A stretch of DNA of 64,000 nt from Durusdinium trenchii (Eukaryota; Sar; Dinophyceae; Suessiales; Symbiodiniaceae), in the NCBI GenBank assembly GCA_963970005.1, contig CAXAMN010025295.1:1-64000 (forward strand). The letters are read 5' to 3'. Position 1 is the first letter of the stretch, and every line of letters begins with the position of its first letter. Under the pieces are notes generated by a model. It saw nothing but the letters and a program-made list of their open reading frames with translations. It had not been told where the DNA came from and did not search any database. Below are positions 44,385-54,985 of this stretch, piece by piece. Both the position numbers and the translations under genes were made by a program.

Positions 44385-45379
44385 AGGAGAAGTTTGATAT
44401 CGAGGTCAACATGGCGAAGGAGTATGGAGAAGAGTTTTCGTTCCTCAAGAGGAAGTACGTCTATACCGCAGAAGGACTACTGGTCAAGCCTGGGGGCTAT
44501 GCAGCAAACATGGTGAAGACGTTCGAGGATTACTTTGGACCAGTGAGGAGGCAGCGCATTCCTGCTACTGCTGATATCCAAGACTATGATGGTTCAAGTA
44601 CGGTCCCACCAGAACAAGCTGCAATATACAGATCCGTGGTCGGTATGGGCATCTACTTGGCGCAGGAACGATGTGATATCGCCTTCTGCATCAAGGAGCT
44701 GGCAGGGAAGATGTCAAGCCCGACAGAGATCTCCATCCACAAGATGAAAAAGTTCCTTGGATATTTGAAGGAGACAGCAGATCAGTCAATGATGCTGCCA
44801 ATGCCAAGGCGAGGTGAAGGAATGAACACCCACAGCCCACATCTCTGGGTGTTGGAGAGCTACACTGATGCTGATTGGAGTGGGAACAAAGTAACGAGAA
44901 GGAGTACTTCATCAGCAGTACACGCCATCAATGGTATTGTGGTGCACTGTTCATCCAGAGGACAAAAGGTGGTCAGCTTATCCTCAGCAGAGAGCGAGCT
45001 TCATGCCCTAGTCGCAGGGGCATGCGATGGGATATGCTTGAAGCACAGCTTGCAGTTTTTGACTGGTGATGAGGTGCATCATATCTGTTGGGTGGACAAT
45101 TCAGCTACACGCCAGATTGCATGCAAGCGAGGTGCCGGAAAGCTGCGCCACGTAAGTGGCAAACTGTTGTGGTGCCAGAGCAAAGTTGCTTCTGGGGAGC
45201 TTGAGGTCAGACAAGTTGGGACGGCTCGCAATGTTGCTGATATCGGCACAAAACCGCTATCCCAACAACGACTTCGACTCCTACTATACCTCCTACAGGC
45301 CCGTGATGGAGAAGGAGCACGAGTGGGCCAGAGGGAGTTTGAACAGTTCAGAGAGCAGCACATTGAAAAGGGAAAGTGA
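44381..45379 (+). CDS. Copia-2 Pol C-terminus (RT end and RNase H)
   Basis: Frame-2 continuation; YIGQMKEKFDIEV reads naturally from about 44369, upstream of the first ATG. RT thumb and connection come first, then RNase H: YTDADWSGN (near 44860), SAESELHAL (near 44985), WVDNSATRQ (near 45092) and NVADIGTKPLS (near 45231). These are the four acidic positions of the copia RNase H. The stop TGA is 45377-45379 and its last base is the A of the next ORF's ATG. Confidence 0.9.
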   Translation: MKEKFDIEVNMAKEYGEEFSFLKRKYVYTAEGLLVKPGGYAANMVKTFEDYFGPVRRQRIPATADIQDYDGSSTVPPEQAAIYRSVVGMGIYLAQERCDIAFCIKELAGKMSSPTEISIHKMKKFLGYLKETADQSMMLPMPRRGEGMNTHSPHLWVLESYTDADWSGNKVTRRSTSSAVHAINGIVVHCSSRGQKVVSLSSAESELHALVAGACDGICLKHSLQFLTGDEVHHICWVDNSATRQIACKRGAGKLRHVSGKLLWCQSKVASGELEVRQVGTARNVADIGTKPLSQQRLRLLLYLLQARDGEGARVGQREFEQFREQHIEKGK

Positions 45380-46323
45380 TGAAGATTGCAAAGTATCTGA
45401 ATAGGCTGGTCTTGGTCAGCGGTCTTGAGTTGGCTACTGGAGCAAGGGTGGAACCAGACCTATCAGAGGAAGTTAGTTACATGGACAAGCTCTTCTACCT
45501 CATCATGATTGCGGCGGTGATCTTCATGGTATGGTGGATTCGGAGGAGGTTCAAAGACCTGGAGAACAGGATTGTGATCCTGGAGAACGAGCTGGAGGCG
45601 GTGAAGTACAACCACATCAGCACAGCCAATGAGCAGGAACGAGTTTGGTCTATGCAGGTGGACTATACTCAGAGAATCCACAGGGCATTGATCTACAGGG
45701 GAGGCTATGTCGAGGACCACTCAATTCGTGATGGTCTGGAATGGGATACCCTGAAGTTCCTGGAGAAGATCAACCGGCGACACGAAGGGCTACATCTCAA
45801 GGTGCAGTGGGATGTGGTGAATCAACGAAGACGAGAACAAGGTGAGTCAAGGATTCCTAATCGGTTTTCCATTGATGACCCTGGACCTCCACGAGATGAC
45901 CCTGGAGATGAGAGGATGTTGAGCGGTGAGACGGCTACTGTGGAGCTCGACAGTGGCCAAGTGGTCGACATTCCCATCGAGTACCTGGAGATCGCTCGAG
46001 AGGTGATTCAAGCTCCAGGTACATCGAGAGAGCCAGAACCAAGCCCAGAGGGAGACGATGAGGACATGGAGGGCGAGTCAACACCGGAGCAGACAGATCC
46101 AGATGCTTGGCAGCCGGAACCAATTGAGATCCCTGAGTCGAAATTTGCTTTTTACAACCGGCCCTACAACAGGGCAGATTTGAAAGCTCGACAGGAGCTA
46201 GCAAAGATTGAAGCCAGCTGGTACCATGCCACGAGGGCTGGAAACCAGCAAATGGCTGATGATATGTATGTGAGAATGGAAGAGTGTTTTGAGTTTATGG
46301 ATCCTGAGCCTGAAAGGCCATGA
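45379..46323 (+). CDS. Copia-2 third ORF: membrane and coiled-coil protein (env-position)
   Basis: 314 residues from an ATG that overlaps the pol stop by one base (TGATG), ending 40 bp before the 3' LTR. Residues 1-22 resemble a weak signal peptide. A clear transmembrane segment at about 38-54 (LFYLIMIAAVIFMVWWI) is followed by RRR and a heptad-like stretch (about 57-76, LENRIVILENELEAV). The rest is hydrophilic with acidic Pro-rich tracts (SPEGDDEDMEGE). A membrane protein in this place is env-like in position, as in plant Sireviruses; there is no sequence similarity I can claim. The overlap suggests translation by termination-reinitiation. Confidence 0.75.
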   Translation: MKIAKYLNRLVLVSGLELATGARVEPDLSEEVSYMDKLFYLIMIAAVIFMVWWIRRRFKDLENRIVILENELEAVKYNHISTANEQERVWSMQVDYTQRIHRALIYRGGYVEDHSIRDGLEWDTLKFLEKINRRHEGLHLKVQWDVVNQRRREQGESRIPNRFSIDDPGPPRDDPGDERMLSGETATVELDSGQVVDIPIEYLEIAREVIQAPGTSREPEPSPEGDDEDMEGESTPEQTDPDAWQPEPIEIPESKFAFYNRPYNRADLKARQELAKIEASWYHATRAGNQQMADDMYVRMEECFEFMDPEPERP

Positions 46324-46363
46324 GATCACAAGCGAATTTGCAACTCCGCTCGTGAAGGAGGAG

Positions 46364-46469
46364 TGCTAAGTACCATGCACAGTACTCAAGAGGCATGTCA
46401 AACGACACGCACAAATAGAGAAGTGTACCTGAACCGCAGACCGCTTTCGTGGCTAAAGAAGTTTCCGCA
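46364..46469 (+). repeat. Copia-2 3' LTR (106 bp)
   Basis: Identical by eye to the 5' LTR, preceded by the purine tract gaaggaggag and followed by the GATTT target duplication. Confidence 0.95.
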
Positions 46470-46913
46470 GATTTACATTTACAAGTTCAGTCTAGAAAAG
46501 ATAAGTCACGATTGATATTGCCAAATGCATGGTCCTGGTACGGTGGCTTTTTGCCCGCTTTGACCTGATCACCCAGGAAGCTTCGCCTACAAAACCAGTC
46601 AGTGCGCTGCGCGGATGGAGAGAGCTTTTGCGAGCTTTACTGTCCGACATGACTTTGGCTGCAGCACTTTGGCAGCATGCCTGTCCTTTTTTCCTGCCGG
46701 TGTTGGACAATAATGTTTCCATAGATCATGATCATAAGCTAGATGAAGCAGCCTAATTCGCATAGGCTTTGTGGCATGCCACTCCAAATGCGTCGACTTT
46801 TGCTTAACTGTGTTGCTCAGCTAAGGTTTGTTTCTTGAGCTTTTGCCAGGACGCATCGCGACACACAAGACTGAACGAGTGCTCATGACATCTCATGACA
46901 ACCTGGTTCGCAG

Positions 46914-49010
46914 GAGCTTGGCATGGGAATATTCATGGGAGTGTCGGCCTTGTTTTTTCAGGACTATGGTTTTCAAATTGCAAGTGCTGCAAGTGCTGTT
47001 CCATCTTCCAAGCTTTGTCCATGGTTGTGAAAACTCGATACGAACCATCAGACTCAGACAGCCGATTTTTGCTCAGTTGAGTCTCAGGACAGATATGGCA
47101 TTACCGCCAGTCAGCTCGGGCTTCTATTCTGCGCTGCTGGTGCTGGCATGGTGGCCTTCCAGGAGATGCCCAGCAGCCACCCCCTATTTTCCTAACGCAG
47201 TGGAAGCACACTTGAAAAGACAGATAGAACAGGGGTGTACCACCTTGTCCTTTTTGTAGGGATCTGCCTTTGCATCACCCGTGCTTAGTGTAATTTGCAT
47301 TGCCTGCTGCTACTTCTATTGCACCTCATCTAACGTGTGCCCTGAACCAAAATACAGTATCCAAAGAGGTCCCAACAACAAAGCAACGGAGCAAATGATT
47401 ATATAATAGATTAGATCAATATTTGTTTATATTTGTTGAATACATGGTGTTGGGCTAATTGAAATGAAGCACCGCTTCTTAAGCATGAAAGGATGCTCTT
47501 TTGACAGGACATTCGGTCTTTTTGAACATAAAGAATGACGCGCTGAAAGTGATTGGCTTCTTACTAGAATCCTGTGATGTTACTTACAGTAACTTTGAAC
47601 GTTTTTTCCCTAAAATGATTGGATATCCCACTGCAATGAACTTCTCACTGCAATGAACTTCTCATTTGTGGTCGAAACGAAATCATGTTTGTTAAACACC
47701 TGGAGTGCTTCAAATGAAGAGTGCAAGTGCACTGTCACAGTCCACGTCCTGATTTCTTTCGCGGGGCAGGGCTTTGTCGTGAGCAAGTTTGTCAAGGCAG
47801 TTGGCAGGCACTTGTCCAAGGGCAAATGTGTAGATGGTAGTTGCAATGCATTCATATATAGGTTGGGCGATGGCATGCAATAGTGCCAATTGAACTGAAC
47901 AGTGGGTGAAAACGGTCCGTGTTTGCGCCTATTCAATCTGCCCAAGGCCAATCAGTATCCTGTGTGGATGGTCACTGCGCCCCTCAGCTGGAATACGTGT
48001 GGAGTTGGCGGAGGATTTGATCAGCAATCCTTGCACGAGGCCTGTCTATTTATTTAGCTTTGGCCTCTTTGGACTTCGCAATCATTCCTTGGCTTTCTGC
48101 GGCCGCTGGGCTGGCATAGTGCTTTGCACTTGATTACCTTTGATGATGAGGGAGGCTGACAACCTTCTCTGAACACTCAGGTTTGCGTGGTTGCCGGCGG
48201 GGCCCTCATTGACCCCTGCGCAGCCAGCCTTACAAGTGACAAGGCCCCACAGGTGGGGAACCTCCGGCACGGGTTCCCATGTTTTTTTTCACATGTGGTG
48301 CAGTGTTGCTTTTGTGTTCAGGGGATGAGCGGCATCTTTTTGGGGGCCTACCAGGCTTTCCATCCAGCTCATTCTTGAATAGGTTCTACTACTCCACTCA
48401 AGTGGGCCAAGAGCCCTTTTCCAAGGCTGCTGCTTCGATTGGGAGTTTCATGGGCCCGTTTTTGGGTGGATTGCTGTATGACTATGTGCAGCTCGTCTTT
48501 ATTTTGGTATACGGTATGCGTACAACATATATAGATGACATCGATTGAGGATGACGCTCTGTTTGCTTTTGTAGGCACACTGGGCCGTACTGGCTGGCAT
48601 CCGACTGGACCTTGGTATAATGGAGGCTATCAGGCTCTCATGTGAAGCCGCTTCAGGTCGCTTCGCTCCTTTGCCTTCCGGCAGTGCTGACGCTGTTCAG
48701 GCAGCACTGGCGTATTCATGTCATGCTCGCATTTAGTCTACACTCAGCCTATCTAAGGTTGCAGCACTCATCCGAGAAAGGCTCAATCTATTTTCACCAC
48801 CTACGCTCCGCATGCTATTGTTGTTTGTTTGGAGGAGCTGCCAAGGAGCCACTGATCGCCGAAGAGGCCTTTAACTTAAAATTTTAGTCTCCTTTGTGTC
48901 TTCGCTTCCTCTGAGCAGGAAGACGAAGAGGAGCAGCCCATCGAAAAACTGCTCAGTGAGGCTCAAGACAAGCTATTATTGAAGCAGATCCTTGACAAAT
49001 GTTTGCCGAG
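46914..49010 (+). CDS. Probable host gene: MFS-type membrane transporter, multi-exon
   Basis: Exon-sized pieces in one orientation give a plausible major facilitator protein. 46914-47003, after a CAG acceptor: ELGMGIFMGVSALFFQDYG. 47088-47168, after CAG: YGITASQLGLLFCAAGAG, the helix 2 pattern. 47770-47833: FVVSKFVKAVGRHLSKG, the helix 2-3 loop. 48181-48252: VCVVAGGALIDPCAASLTSD, 24 codons exactly between AG and GT. 48322-48487: GMSGIFLGAYQAF, then KAAASIGSFMGPFLGGLLYD with a frame change near 48365. 48830-48870: AKEPLIAEEA. 48919-49010, after CAG: EDEEEQPIEKLLSEAQDK. Splice sites were judged by eye, the N-terminus is unknown and a frameshift or mini-intron is needed in one exon. The substrate cannot be told. 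Confidence 0.55.
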
Positions 49011-50296
49011 TTGCAAAGGCCTTTTTTTGACCAGAAACCTTCAAACGTCTTTGTCTGTGCTTCGGGTCAGCCTGTGCTTGCTGAATGTTGTTGCCTAGTT
49101 GGTGTCCACGTAGTGTAAGTAGACCACAGATTCATTTTAATGTAGCTCGTATGATGCATTCTTTGTCTTCTCATTGCATATCGCTCTCATTTCTTTGTAC
49201 TTCCCGGTCATTCCTAAAGCAGGGCAAGCGTCGGCAAGCGTTCTTGCTGGTTGAGATTGTTTCTCGTTTTGCCGCAGCGATCTGCCTCCAGGCATCCCCC
49301 ACGCGTAAGCGTGCTATTGGACGAGCAGCGATTGGTCTCAGGCCATGTGACCATGTGATGTTTTGTCCGTTCTTTTTCAATCGTGGACGGATGGTTCCCA
49401 GGTCCATCGCAGATGTAGGTCTTGGACCAAGTGTTCAAGTTCAGCATGCATACAGCAGTTCATGCTTGCTGTCCGTGATGTGCTGAGGCCCAGCACTCTC
49501 CATGTTCCAGCTTCCTCTTCCTGAGTTGGCCTGCCGAACCCTCCGACACAAGGTCCGTGGCGAATTGTGGTCTGAAAGAGCCGAGACGGGCTGAGACTGT
49601 CAGCCCTGAAGACGCCAGGACCGCATTTCCGATGAGAGCTTGGGCCGGACACTCCGCTCGAAGACGGAGGTGTTTACACCGTCCGTGCGAGAAAGGCCCA
49701 AGTTTCAGGTTCAAAGCAGCAACTGTTTGCGCAAGTGGACAGGGCAAGCTTGCAGGTCAATGAGCCTGGAAAGGATACTACTAAGACAGTATTCGATGCA
49801 AGCGAGTGACAGGCAGGGCTGCTCCGTGTAAAGAGGTCTAGACAGGGTTTCAGAATGCACCAGTTTTTATGCGGATGTTCCAAGCCTCTCATGTCATGTT
49901 CCTTCACACTTCACACTGGCTAATCGGGCTCACAGCTGCAAGCCTCGGATTGTGTGCCGGCATCCGCGCTCCCAAAGATGGAACGAGGAGTGAGCACAAA
50001 CAAGTTAAAGACTATATGCAGTATTACTTTTCAATTTCGTCGTTGTGAGGAGAAATATCTTACGAATGCTACATATTAGCCGGTGTCACAGGCAAGGTCA
50101 CCCAATTCGTACCCTTGCTGCATCGCTGTATTCTGATTTCATGCTCAGTGCGACGCTTAGTGGCACTGCAACTGTTTGGCTCCACTGAGGTTCTTTTTCT
50201 TTGCTGTTGTGCTGCTGCTTGGTGGCACTGATGCGAAGCCTGAAGAGAGCCTGTGCTTTTGTGTTGGTGGTGTGTCTGTGTGTGTGTGTGTTTCAG
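49011..50296. other. Between the two host genes; possible extra exons
   Basis: QGKRRQAFLLVEIVSRFAAA (49222-49281) is exon-like but unassigned. The start of the second gene may lie near 50200-50290, where MRSLKRACAFVLVV precedes a (TG)n run and a TTTCAG acceptor at 50291-50296. The rest is without recognisable features. Confidence 0.35.
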
Positions 50297-50835
50297 CCTG
50301 TACCTGACTTTCCTTCTCTTGAGGCTTTGCTGCTAAAGTGGTCTCAATTCCATGATGGCAGAGACTTTTTTGAGTTTCTCATGGATTCCTCCAAGCAGCT
50401 AATAGGTGCTTTTGGGGTGCGGGAATTCTCAACGGCGTTTTTTTTTTTGGGTCTTTTAGTTGTAGTTGGTTCTTTGACCTTGAAGAACTTGAATGTAGGT
50501 GCTGGCTGGATTCACATTCTCAACCTCCTTTTTGCGCAACTTGGTGATTCTGCACAAGTGGAAAGCGTTTAAGGAGTTTGCTCGCCTCTTTTTACCTTGA
50601 CATCCTTTTGAGCAAGAATCTCAGGAAGAAGCTGGAGTCCCACTTTGAGTCAAGCGGCGGAGACGAATGTGACTGGCTACTTGCTCAGATTCAGACCAAA
50701 TGCATCGTTTTCGGTTCTGTCGTGTTGCAAAGAGATAAGTGTGGAATTTGTGTGCGAGCTGAGGTATTGGATAAACATAGTTGTTGATTGCACCCTCGGT
50801 GTTGGTGTGACCTTCCTTCTTCTGCAACTATCAAT
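50297..50835 (+). CDS. Probable host gene: STIMATE/TMEM110-family membrane protein, exons
   Basis: Three or four exon pieces carry the hallmark motifs of the STIMATE family (Pfam PF12400; ER/vacuolar membrane proteins, in animals a regulator of store-operated calcium entry). 50297-50416: FFEFLMDSSKQLIGAF, matching the family's W.FD.SKQ..G motif. About 50505-50545: WIHILNLLFAQ, the next helix. 50653-50676: SGGDECDW, the D.C..Y region. 50765-50831: YWINIVVDCTLGVGVTFLLL, matching the family's IN..LD.T.G motif. The order and spacing agree with the family. The later helices were not identified and may be lost at the microsatellite beyond 51 kb. Exon ends are approximate. Confidence 0.6.
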
Positions 50836-51039
50836 GAGGCCACTGGAGTATGACCTCGCCAAGCTGTCTTTGTTCTTGAGTTTTGCCTTGATTGACATTG
50901 ATTCATGCCTCTTTGCTTCAGCGCTAGTAGCTCTTCGTAAAGCTGCTTGGGGCTTGTTGCAGATTATCAGTATACATGGAGCGCGGGTTAAATTTGAAAA
51001 CACAGAGGTACAATGCTCATAGGCTCATAGGTCAAGCAA

Positions 51040-51135
51040 GAGAGAAGCAACGCCAGAAAGAGAGGAAAGAAGAAAGAAAGCATGCAGGCAAGAAAGCACG
51101 AAAGAAAGAACGAAGCAAAGGAAAACAACAAGGCA
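51040..51135. repeat. Purine-rich (GAAA/GAAAG)n tract
   Basis: Imperfect agaaagaagaaagaaag-type repeats; the basic ORF over it is composition-driven. Confidence 0.7.
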
Positions 51136-51389
51136 ACAAACGGTCTGAAAGGTTCCAGGATCTGATTTCAATCCCCCGACGCACCCAGAACGCCCCCACA
51201 AAAAATCTGCGCAAATCTGCATTTAGCAATTTCTCTCAAACCCATCCTTTGCTGCTATCATGGTCACAGAACCAGGACCATGTGTGTGAAAGAGTAGCCG
51301 TGTCCAATGCACTTCCAGGGGGTTCGGAGCAGCCAAAGCAAGACACCCTGCACCTCTTCGGGAAGCCTACACTCACAACGCCAACCAGA

Positions 51390-51780
51390 TGGATGATAGG
51401 GCTACTACTACTACTGCTACTGCTACTGATACTGCTGCTGCTGCTGCTACTGCTACTGCTGCTACTGCTGCTGCTACTGCTCCTGCTGCTGCTACTACAA
51501 CAACAACAACTACTACTACCACCACTACCACTACTACCGCTACTACCACTACTACTACTGCTACTACTTCTACTACTACTACTACTACGACTACGACTAC
51601 GACCACGACCACCACCACGACCACGACCACTACTACTACTGCTACTACTACGACTACTTCTACTTCTACTTCCAGTTCTACTTCTACTTCTACTAGAGCT
51701 ACAACTACAAATGCAACTACAACACCAACACTACGACTACGACTGCGACTATACGACTATACGATTATGACTACGACTCC
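51390..51780. repeat. Trinucleotide microsatellite (CTA/CTG/CAA/CTT variants)
   Basis: About 390 bp of ctactactgctactgctgc-type triplets. Depending on frame and strand it reads as poly-Thr, poly-Leu or poly-Val. The open frames across it (264, 154 and 85 aa) are artefacts of the period-3 repeat. Confidence 0.95.
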
Positions 51781-51789
51781 GACTGCTAA

Positions 51790-52640
51790 TACTAGAGAGC
51801 GGGTGTGCATGGGAGAGCACACACTAGCTCAAAACCTTCAGAAAACACTGTAAATACCGTGCAAAACTTCCAAAAACTGCTCTGGGACCAAGGCGAAACG
51901 CATATACTACTGACTAGTAACTTAGGACTTGTCGGACATACACGCCAATTCCAAAAGCCTATGTCATCAAGATTGATCCAACATTGGCATTTCCTCTTAA
52001 GGCCTATGTCATCAGGCCACAACCATGATATTCATAGAAATATGTATGAGGTATTCAAGGAAGCAGCGCCCGCAAAAACACATAGTCGCACCCTATGTCA
52101 CCACTGTGTCACCAGGGTGCCAGGCAGTGGTATCTAGCATTATTTAGCTCGAGGAGGTGTCCACAGGTCCTATGACACCAGGTTTCCCAACCCAGACCTT
52201 TTTTTTAGCTCGATATGTCAGGGCACATGACTTAGCCCTGGGGGTAGCCAGATTGGTATGTCACTTGCATCACGTTGGCCTAAGTCATTAGACAGTAGTA
52301 TATTTTCTAACCTTCCTGTGCCCAGTCTGGATGTGCAATGTCAATTACAACAATTAACGGCTCTTCGTCTGCTTACTATCAATGTGTAACACCCATGACG
52401 AGTAGGTTAATTTTTCTCTGCGCGCAATGAATGTAGCATCATGAGCGAAAATAAAGATACTATATGTATATATATATATATTTACATCAAGATGATCAAG
52501 GTGAACATGTATGTCAATGATATTGCTTTAGTCTCTTGCTTCTGGTTTTTCATGATGTTTTTTTTTTTTTTATGTGTCCATTTTGTAAAAAACATCTCCC
52601 AGGAGCACCCGTATTGTTAATAAACAGGCCCCCCCCTCCC
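51790..52640. other. No gene; short simple repeats
   Basis: It contains repeated phrases such as tatgtcatca and ctatgtca (51960-52120), a (TA)n run at 52462-52482, a T run at 52558-52572 and a C run near 52627. No coding potential was recognised. Confidence 0.5.
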
Positions 52641-52930
52641 CTCACTTTGACTTTGAATAAAGTTCATTCCAGATTCTAAGAAAGGAGCTTAAGAAGTACA
52701 TGAAATGAATCCTTACTTAGGGCAAATTCCTGGAATTGAGAGATCAAAGAGACTTCTAAGAAAATATATAACTTAATAAGGAAATGAAAAGAATCTTTTA
52801 TTGACACAGACAGGAAATTCTAAGAAAGGAGTTTAATAAGGAAATTACATGAATCTTTAGTTAGAACGTCTAATAAGTGAAATGAACTTTATATAGAACA
52901 GAGAGGGAATTCTAAGAAAGGATAGTAATA
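52640..52930. repeat. A-rich dispersed units, left flank of the satellite domain
   Basis: Repeats of about 60-90 bp around attctaagaaaggag(c/t)tta and ataaggaaat...atgaatcttta. The same units, same orientation, appear at 55150-55310 on the right side of the satellite block. Confidence 0.7.
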
Positions 52931-53280
52931 AGGGCTCCCTTTTTTCACCCTTGAACAATGTTTTTTTTTGAAACTTCCTTTTTTTTGAATCACCCTCGAA
53001 ACTTTTTTCACCCTCAACATTTATTTTTCTTTTTCCACCCTTTGGAACTTTTTTTTCACATCCTTCCAAAACCTTTTATTTTCACCCGGCACCCTGTCAT
53101 TTTCACCCTGTAGCATGTTTCTTTCACCCTTCACCTTGCTTTTTCACCCTTTACCCTTTCTTTTTCACCCTCCGCCGGTGAAGCAGGTAACCCCTGGAAC
53201 CTGCACAGAGAACGATGTCACCTCCGGTTTGTTTCACCCCGCTTGTCCCTGCACCTGCCAAACCCTTTGTTTTCACCCCA
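52930..53280. repeat. TTTTTCACCCT repeats
   Basis: More than ten imperfect copies of ttttttcaccct spaced about 20-35 bp. Their reverse complement, agggtgaaaaag, forms the array at 54985-55140. Confidence 0.85.
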
Positions 53281-53389
53281 ACAACTTCTTGTTACTAACC
53301 CTTCAAAGCCCTCCGGAAACTGCGCAGAGACTGTCTGGAACGACGGGAAGTGCCGGAAACTGACTCGGACACGTCCGGAACGTGAGGCA

Positions 53390-54985
53390 GCACAGGATCC
53401 GCCCATCCATCCATCCATCCATCCATCCATCCATCCACCGACGGGGTGCCAACCAGCCAAGCAACAACGCGGCCAAGCCGACAAACCAACCAAGTAACCA
53501 ACAAGCCAAGCAACCAAACCACATAACTCCGTGTTTTCCCCATTTTTCCCCAAGTGCTGTAGACGCTAGAAATCCCGTGCGGGGGAGGCTTGGTTTGCAT
53601 TGTGGGGGAGGCGCTGCGCCCTCCCCATTTACACAGCATCCATCCGTCCATGCACCCATCAACGGAGTGCCAACCAACCGATCAACCAACCAAGCAACAA
53701 CGCGGCCAGAACCAACAAACCCACCAAGCAACCAACAAACCAAGCAACCAAAACCACCGCTGCGCCCTCCCCCGCCCCCTCCCAGCATGCATCGATCCAT
53801 CCATCCACCCATCCATCCATCCATCCGTCCATCCGCGCAAGCAGAAAAATTTACATATCCATCAAGCACTGTATCACGCAAACAATCACGGCAAGCAAAC
53901 CAACAAACCAACGCACCAAAAAGTATCCATCACTGTATGTGTTTTCACCAAATCCAAGCAAACAACAAGCCAAGCAGGCTGAACCAACCAACACACCAAC
54001 CAAAGGAAGTAGAGTAAAAAAGAAAGGGTGGGTAGCCCACCAGCAACAAGCAAACCAAGCAACCAAACGCTTTCCCAAATGCTGTCGATACTTGCTGTGC
54101 ATTGGTAGCCCGCCAAGCAACCAACAAACCAAGCAACCAAAACCACACAACCCTGTGTTTCCCTAAAGGCTGTCGATACTTGGTTCGCATTGCGGGGGAG
54201 GCGCTGCGCCCTCCCCCGCACCCCTCCCGCCTTTATTTACACTCCATCCATTTATGCATCCATGCATGCGTCCATCCCCGCCCGCCATTATTTACAGACC
54301 ATCCATCCATCCATCCATCCATCCACCCATGAAACAAGCAAGCAACCAACAAACCAAGCAACCCAAACCACACAACCCTGTGTTTGCACCAAATGCATCC
54401 ATTTATGCGTCCATGCATGCGTCCATCCCCGCCTGCCATTATTTACAGACCATCCATCCATCCACCCATCCATCCACCCATGAAACATGCAAGCAACCAA
54501 CAAACCAAGCAACCCAAACCGCACAACCCTGTGTTTTCACCAACTGCGGTCGACACTTGGTTTGCATTGCGGGGGAGGCGCTGCGTCCTCCCCCACGGCC
54601 CCCGCCTTTATTTACACAGCGTCCATCCATCCATCCATCCATCCACCCACACAAACAGAAAAATTGCATGTCCATCAAGCACTGTATCAACAGCAAGCAA
54701 ACCAAGCAACCAACACACCAAAAAGTTACAGGCCGTACCGACCAACACACCAACCAAAGGAAGTGGGGTAAAAAAGAAAGGGTGGGTAGCCCACCAAGCC
54801 ACCAGCAAACCAAGCAACCAAACTGTTTTCCCCAAATGCTGTCGATACTTGCTTTGCATTGGTAGCCCCCCAAGCAACCAACAAACCAAGCAACCAAAAC
54901 CACACAACCCTGTGTTTTCCCTAAAGGCTGTCGATATTTGGTTTGCGTGTCAACAAGCTAACCAATCAACCAACACACCAAGCAA
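53390..54985. repeat. CCAT and CAACCAAG satellite with higher-order duplications
   Basis: (CCAT)n runs alternate with caaccaaccaagcaacc tracts and a 45-60 bp G/C box (tttgcattgcgggggaggcgctgcg). The G/C box or shortened forms occur near 53595, 54180 and 54560. Higher-order copies: 53990-54210 resembles 54745-54945, and 54240-54365 resembles 54390-54510. All long open frames here are low-complexity artefacts. Confidence 0.9.

Larger units (their letters stand above)
39206..46469 (+). mobile_element. Copia-2: young, nearly intact Ty1/copia retrotransposon, 7.26 kb
   Basis: 106-bp LTRs (39206-39311, 46364-46469) begin TGCTAAG, end TTTCCGCA and read identical. The 5-bp GATTT flanks both ends (39201-39205, 46470-46474). 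The primer-binding site abuts the 5' LTR, and a polypurine tract gaaggaggag abuts the 3' LTR (46354-46363). Coding: Gag-Pol 39492-44384, continued after one frameshift in 44381-45379, then a third ORF. Identical LTRs and one disruption mean a very recent insertion, or an active element with one assembly error. Confidence 0.95.

Noticed and set aside
48365..48395. A 24-30 bp mini-intron in the MFS exon
   Set aside because: Too short to propose as an intron; a frameshift explains the change equally well, so I left it open.
51373..51853. Open frames of poly-Val, poly-Thr and poly-Leu (85-264 aa)
   Set aside because: They come from the trinucleotide repeat, which is open in several frames on both strands.
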